A DNA stretch of 64,000 nt from Tubulanus polymorphus (taxonomy: Eukaryota > Nemertea > Palaeonemertea > Tubulaniformes > Tubulanidae): contig NC_134026.1 in NCBI RefSeq assembly GCF_964204645.1, positions 24,260,650-24,324,649 on the forward strand, in the 5' to 3' direction. Shown here piece after piece: positions 1-64,000 of this stretch. The position numbers were made by a program, and so were the translations under genes. The notes under the pieces were generated by a model that was given only the letters and a program-made list of their open reading frames with translations, was not told where the DNA came from and did not search any database. Numbering within the stretch: position 1 is the stretch's first letter; each line of letters opens with the position of its first letter.

Positions 1-555
1 AATGGCTGCTAGTCCGGTAAGCATCATTTCAACGATGCTTTGCAAATTACTGCTCATGTCGCTGAATTAATAAGGGCTTAAATGATTAGAGTATGTCAAT
101 GCGGCCTGCTTAGGTAAATGGCGTCATGGAAATAGACAGCTTAACTAAGCTAAAGTCAACTAGGCTTCCCGATGGTGGTGGCGATAGCGATCTCATACAG
201 TAAGCCTTCAGAAGCTGATCAAATTATTGGAAACTGGCCACAGATGTAGAATATAGGTTTTTCAGACATATGGTTTGGTGGCAGAAGACAAAGAAACCCC
301 TGTCCTGCGTATGTGATCAAGTGACAAATTTAATGGTAACCATAATCATAGAGTCCAAAAGTTGGAGGTCACATTGATTTGCACCGGATTCTGTTAACAC
401 TAATACAGCAATTAAAATTCTTAGTTCTTAGTTCCAATGGAGAAATTCACTTACAGTAACGCATTAGATTGAATGCGACAGAAAAGATGCGTATTGGAAA
501 AAATACGTCAAAGGTCGAATCAAGCGAAAGAAGGTGAAAACGAAAATGAACTAAC
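1..555 (-). other. Intron downstream of exon 13 (runs off left edge)
   Basis: AT-rich, no recognisable exon. A GTAAGT on the minus strand at about 449-454 has no usable acceptor upstream and was not called. Nothing else seen. Confidence 0.6.
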
Positions 556-60078
<59,523 letters not shown>

Positions 60079-61101
60079 GACGATTCTGGCGAGATCTGCC
60101 ACTGGATCGCTTAGAAAATCACCTCATCTGGAACCTTAGACGTTAAACTATTACACAAAATACAAAAATCACGGTTATAATCCACACAGCGGCTGGAATC
60201 CGGCTAATAATTTAGATATCCTAAAAGCTGAATCCCTTTGATTGTTCGAATGGCGGAAAATACAATATGGCCGAACAGCCAGCTGAATACCGTTCTTCCG
60301 TTCTCTGATCTATAGTGCCCTCTATCATGATGGTGAGGACTCGCTTAATTCTTTAGAGTGGATTCGTCAGATAACGAGATTTTTCTAAAAGGATTTGAAT
60401 ATTGAAATGTAAACATATCACATGATAAAAGCATAAGTTTTGAGTGACGATTTAAAAGAATTTTTGATTAAAAAACATTTGAGGGGTCGCCTAAGGCGGA
60501 TCAATTCTGAGATTCATAGATTATCATTTTACTATTATTTTAGATACCGGTCGATAATCATTCATGGATCTACTAATTAGACGATTAAACTGAATTTGCT
60601 TTTTTCTTGAAATTTCAAATCATTTTAGAGAAAAATATAATTGATATCCCAGAAAAAATCTAGGCGGCGCCTGTCAATAATTAAAGGTGTTGAAATAAAT
60701 TTGTAGAACTTTGAATAAGTACATTTGGACAAAATCAGTCTGCCGGTTTGCTCGAATGAAAGTGTTCCTAAAAAATGTTCCTTGGTCGTTCAATAAACAT
60801 GCAAATATATCGTTTGCTATGAACACATTTATCTATTATCTCTTTTATACAACATACATGTATCGGGTCCGGGCAACAATCTATAAATTTAAGAATTGGT
60901 CGAGTCCTAACAAGGAAGGTCGTTCGTAGTGCGAGCTGCTGAAGCACTTACTGCGGCAAGTAGATCTCATCGCGATCGCACCCGGTGAAGGTCATGTGTC
61001 ATAGCTTGCCGCCATTTTGTAAATGAAAATACAATTTTTGCGTAAAAAAGACCATTTTCTCATTGAATTCTGAGCTGTGTTAGTTTATTTCACTCTGATC
61101 G
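60079..61101. promoter_or_regulatory. Divergent promoter region between AUTS2-like and MYO18A-like genes
   Basis: From the AUTS2-like start codon to the candidate first splice donor of the myosin gene. The AUTS2-like leader probably lies within about 60080-60320. An ATGGCGG motif at about 60250 and a full YY1-type site (GCCGCCATTTT) at 61008-61018 are typical of TATA-less housekeeping promoters. Start sites are not defined by the sequence. Confidence 0.45.
60940..61101 (+). other. MYO18A: Candidate non-coding first exon of MYO18A-like gene
   Basis: A GC-richer stretch with CGCGATCGCACC and the YY1-type site ends at CTGATCG|GTAAGT, a strong donor at 61102. The first coding exon has a clear acceptor at 63018-63019, so a leader exon must exist upstream. 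The 5' end given here is only approximate. Confidence 0.35.
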
Positions 61102-63019
61102 GTAAGTGTACTTATGTAGTAATGCCATGTGTATGAACCCAGGGTTATATTGGTGAGAGAGAGTGTGTAAACTCGGAGTTAATTAGGCGTTAGTGGAGAT
61201 CCGAAACGCGGAAGTGAGAATTTTGTCTGTGTGTGGTGGTGGATGGAGTCTGATGATGGTGTATTGCCATTTGTTCAAGTTCAAGTTAGCTACGTTGCAG
61301 GGCCAATATTTGGCACCTAGGGTAACGAAATGAAGGGTTGGTTAAAAGTGCAGATCCGCACCTCTTCACATAAACGGTTCAATCAATTACATGAAATATC
61401 ATTGTTTCAGATTCAAAATGTCATCAGCAATTCAGTACATTGCCATTGGCTAATTTTAAGACATCTTCCCTAGAGAGAGTAGAAAGATTTTAGCCTGGAT
61501 TCTGTCATTCAGCAGATTGCGTCAATCACGAGAGGTGCGGATCTGCACTTTTACCGTTACCGAAGGGTTGTTTTGTCATGTAGGCCTACTGTATGTAGTA
61601 GTCGAACAAAGCGCTCGCTTCATTTGCTCATATGACATAAAAAAATCAACAAACTTGAGGGTGACTCCATCAGGCCTTAAACATTCATTTGTAATCTCTT
61701 CATTCATAGTTTTATTTTTTAATTGACATGTGAATTGATCAGATATGAGGTACCTTAGGCTTTTTTGAGTTTTTTTGTTGAGTACGTCTAGTAGGTCCTA
61801 ATAAATGTAACCCCCTTCACCTTATTTGGATTCACCCCCTTCACCTTAGTTGGATTATTATTATAAACCAAGTTTTTGGGCTTATTTATACGTACATGTA
61901 TTTTTACATGGAAATGTTAGATAGGACTGAATTAGGACATTTTGATGGAAGAATTTAATAGGTCTACTACTGTAGGCCTAGTTAAACTCAGTTCCTGTGA
62001 AATGTGTTCAGTTGAACAAAGCTAGGTAGAGAGCTTATAAAAGGCTGTAAACTGTTAAAGTGGGATGAGTGGAGTATAACATGTTTTATCACCAGCGTAA
62101 AAGATCCTTCAATATAACAGAATAATCGATGAGAGATACATGTTAAATACACGTTAGGTATGGAATGTTAAACAATAACGCATGGTGAAAGTATATGTGT
62201 ACAGTGGTGGCTATCTATATCAGTATATCATCTATCGAAACAGTTATCAGATACTAGAAATTAACTTCATTGTCCATTCCTTCCAAAAAATGGGAGCTGA
62301 CTGAATCATGTATATACAGGGTAAAGAGGAGTAGCCCACATGGGATCTAGTTAATTACCGGTTTTTATCAGTCTGAAAGAAAAAAACCAGTTGACTTATG
62401 TTCACAGCGTTCATTTGTCACAATCTTGTTAGTCGGTATAGTTGAGTGTACAATGATTTGTCTGTGTCGGTTTTTGCAAAAGGAAATGATTCATGCTTGA
62501 TTGCATGTACTGCGCTAGTTGTATGAACTCTTAAACTCAAAGAAAGGCTTCATATAAACTGAGGACACTTGTAATCCGCGGGGACTAATAGCAGTGTCAA
62601 TTTGAATATTACAAATATTCTATTCAGAGTTATTATTTCATATGGCTGTGTCGATCTGTAAGTAAATCTAATCTTGGGCTATGACTTAAATGTTGGATGT
62701 TTATTTGTGTTTGATTATGAACTGTTAGATAACTCTGATCACTGCTAGTTCTATAACATAGCGTGGTATACATACATGGCAGAGATTATGATTAGTAGCG
62801 ATGTTTTTAGGTCACTTATTTATGTAAAAAAAGAGGCCTATGTCATGAGTTTGTATAGTGAAAATTAACGAAGTAAATATCCACTTTGTTTGCTAGTTTC
62901 AGATGCATAGCTTTATCTACTGCGATTCACCATGAATCAGATGCTTCGGAAGTACGATAACGCTCAATCGTGTTCGATCCATTGTGATACGCTTTTTACC
63001 GGTACTTTTTCCATTGCAG
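61102..63019 (+). other. Probable leader intron of MYO18A-like gene
   Basis: 1.9 kb between the candidate donor at 61102 and the acceptor ttttccattgcag ending at 63019. It contains the inverted-repeat element at 61341-61561. The rest is AT/GT-rich with nothing else recognised. Confidence 0.4.
61341..61561. mobile_element. Inverted-repeat element with 9-bp direct flanking repeats
   Basis: AAAAGTGCAGATCCGCACCT (plus CT) at about 61344-61365 is perfectly inverted at about 61531-61552. GAAGGGTTG flanks the element on both sides (61332-61340 and 61562-61570), fitting a 9-bp target duplication as made by Mutator-like elements. A GGTAACG/CGTTACC pair (61321 and 61555) gives an alternative left boundary. 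About 220 bp, non-coding. Confidence 0.55.
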
Positions 63020-63021
63020 GA

Positions 63022-63099
63022 ATGGTGAGAACACTTCATCGCGTTAACTTTATGTTTGGTACAGTCGCAGCGAGTTCAAATTACCATAAGGCATCATGA
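63022..63099 (+). CDS. Upstream ORF overlapping the MYO18A-like start codon
   Basis: If the mRNA exon begins at 63020, its first ATG (63022-63024) opens a 25-codon frame. That frame ends at TGA 63097-63099, overlapping the main ATG (63096-63098) as ATGA. A second in-frame ATG lies at 63052. Such an arrangement usually lowers main-frame translation or depends on leaky scanning or termination-reinitiation. The peptide has no recognisable homology. Confidence 0.45.
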   Translation: MVRTLHRVNFMFGTVAASSNYHKAS

Positions 63100-64000
63100 T
63101 TAACTTTTTCAAAAAGGACAAAGAAGAACGCGAACGCAAAAAGAAGGAGAAAAAGGATCGTAAGGAAAAAGAGAAACAAAACCCGTTGACACACGAAGAG
63201 CTTGAACGCCTCGACGAGGCCAAGAAAGGTCTTTTCGGTCGGCGGTGGTCATTCGGCGAGAAGGATAAACATAAACAGCGTAAAGGTAGTGACGGCATGA
63301 TGCAGAGTGATAGTGAATCAAGTTTAGCTTCGTTGAGTAGTCGGGCTAGTAGTAGTAAAGATGTCGAAATTTCGACTCCTGTTTACGACACGCCACCTCC
63401 ACCGGCGCATACAACATCGGTGGAAATACAACTCAACAATAATCAACCGAAAAAATCAGAAAGTCACAACAAACGCTTATCCTCGAAACCTAAAAAGGGA
63501 ATTCTGAAAGGGAAGTCGAGCTACGGACCAGCGATACCGAATCAGGGGGTCGTAGGCAATGTCGACGATGTTGAGAATTTACAGATGATAACGCTAGTGA
63601 ACGAAGTACTATCCGGTGACCGCGTCGATAGTAAAGACATGAAACTCGGACAGAAATTAAGTTCGAAAGAACGAGACGCCGTGATTCGTTTGGGTCAGGA
63701 AGCTAAATTCCTAATCGAGAAACCGGCTCATGAGATGGTGACGGGGAAAACGTTTAACTGCGAGTTGAAGTTGCCAGCAGTTGAGCAAGTGCGTACTTTG
63801 CGCGCTAGAGATATGGTTCTCAGTCGCCAGCCGGCTGGAGATTTCGGATTTAGCTTAAGAAGAGGAACGATGCTAGATCGTTGTGCGGCCAACGCACTAG
63901 AGCGCAAGCGTATGGTCGTGTTCGCCGAGCCAGGTAGCGGCCCAAAATGCGTGCAGACGGAACTGTTGCCGGGCGATAGATTGATCGAGATTAACGGTAT
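63096..64000 (+). CDS. MYO18A: Class XVIII unconventional myosin (MYO18A-like), first coding exon, partial
   Basis: Open for 301 codons from ATG 63096 to the window edge with no stop. The start has A at -3 and the protein opens MINFFKKDKEERERKKKEKK, close to vertebrate MYO18A [20 protein letters not shown]. A Lys/Glu-rich helix (residues 1-30) and Ser-rich linker follow. A PDZ domain begins around residue 235, with GDFGFSLRRGTMLDR at 248-262 and then MVVFAEPGSGPK and LLPGDRLIEING; vertebrate MYO18A has GDFGFSLRRTTMLDR and LVPGDRLVEING. In vertebrates this N-terminal part binds actin and GOLPH3 at the Golgi, and the motor has little ATPase activity. The motor and coiled coil lie off the right edge. 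The exon begins at 63020 after a clear 3' splice site. Minus-strand frames at 63050-63321 are shadows. Confidence 0.93.
   Translation, partial: MINFFKKDKEERERKKKEKKDRKEKEKQNPLTHEELERLDEAKKGLFGRRWSFGEKDKHKQRKGSDGMMQSDSESSLASLSSRASSSKDVEISTPVYDTPPPPAHTTSVEIQLNNNQPKKSESHNKRLSSKPKKGILKGKSSYGPAIPNQGVVGNVDDVENLQMITLVNEVLSGDRVDSKDMKLGQKLSSKERDAVIRLGQEAKFLIEKPAHEMVTGKTFNCELKLPAVEQVRTLRARDMVLSRQPAGDFGFSLRRGTMLDRCAANALERKRMVVFAEPGSGPKCVQTELLPGDRLIEING

Noticed and set aside
60079-60102. Longer exon 1 beginning at a GTG (MADLARIV...)
   Set aside because: No ATG lies between the upstream in-frame TGA and the ATG at 60076-60078; a GTG start is unlikely in an animal nuclear gene.
63050-63321. Two Ser/Arg-rich minus-strand frames
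   Set aside because: Antisense to the Lys/Glu-rich start of the MYO18A-like exon.

Overview
This window is animal nuclear DNA. The clearest signs are multi-exon genes with GT-AG introns, a 26.7-kb intron, non-LTR retrotransposon and MITE remnants, and two metazoan gene families. The two genes look invertebrate: the AUTS2-like protein keeps only short islands of similarity to the vertebrate protein. A marine lophotrochozoan or similar bilaterian is my guess, but the sequence alone does not fix the phylum. Nothing bacterial, viral or CRISPR-like was seen.

The minus strand from 60078 down past the left edge is one gene, a homolog of AUTS2/FBRSL1/FBRS. I rebuilt 13 coding exons (59827-60078 down to 556-657). 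All junction phases match, giving 853 codons of continuous frame. Landmarks shared with vertebrate AUTS2 occur in the same order: [28 protein letters not shown], the His-X-His-X repeat, FDK...PFF and GAFQPK. The C-terminal part, including the conserved AUTS2 domain, lies beyond the left edge. Several exons are very small (30, 45, 46 and 51 nt), and a 6-nt microexon is possible.

On the right, a divergent plus-strand gene begins at 63096 and runs off the window. It is a class XVIII myosin (MYO18A-like), with a Lys/Glu-rich N-terminus followed by the start of a PDZ domain. The roughly 0.9 kb between the two 5' ends probably holds a divergent promoter region with a YY1-type site. A 25-codon upstream ORF overlaps the myosin start codon in an ATGA arrangement.

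The introns hold mobile-element debris: a PIF/Harbinger-type MITE with near-perfect terminal repeats (51556-51922), a second MITE (9447-9828), an inverted-repeat element in the myosin leader intron (61341-61561), non-LTR reverse-transcriptase remnants (47.18-47.88 kb), inverted Penelope-like motifs (11.76 and 23.85-23.97 kb), a diverged tandem duplication (50-51.3 kb) and a decayed coding fragment (31.55-31.98 kb). Candidate regulatory DNA includes a perfect RFX X-box (5546-5559), a CpG-richer patch with a possible internal first exon (26.8-27.9 kb) and a TATA-like sequence inside a hairpin (32613-32636). I found no clearly undescribed system. The most interesting material is the exon architecture of the AUTS2 ancestor and its possible internal promoter.
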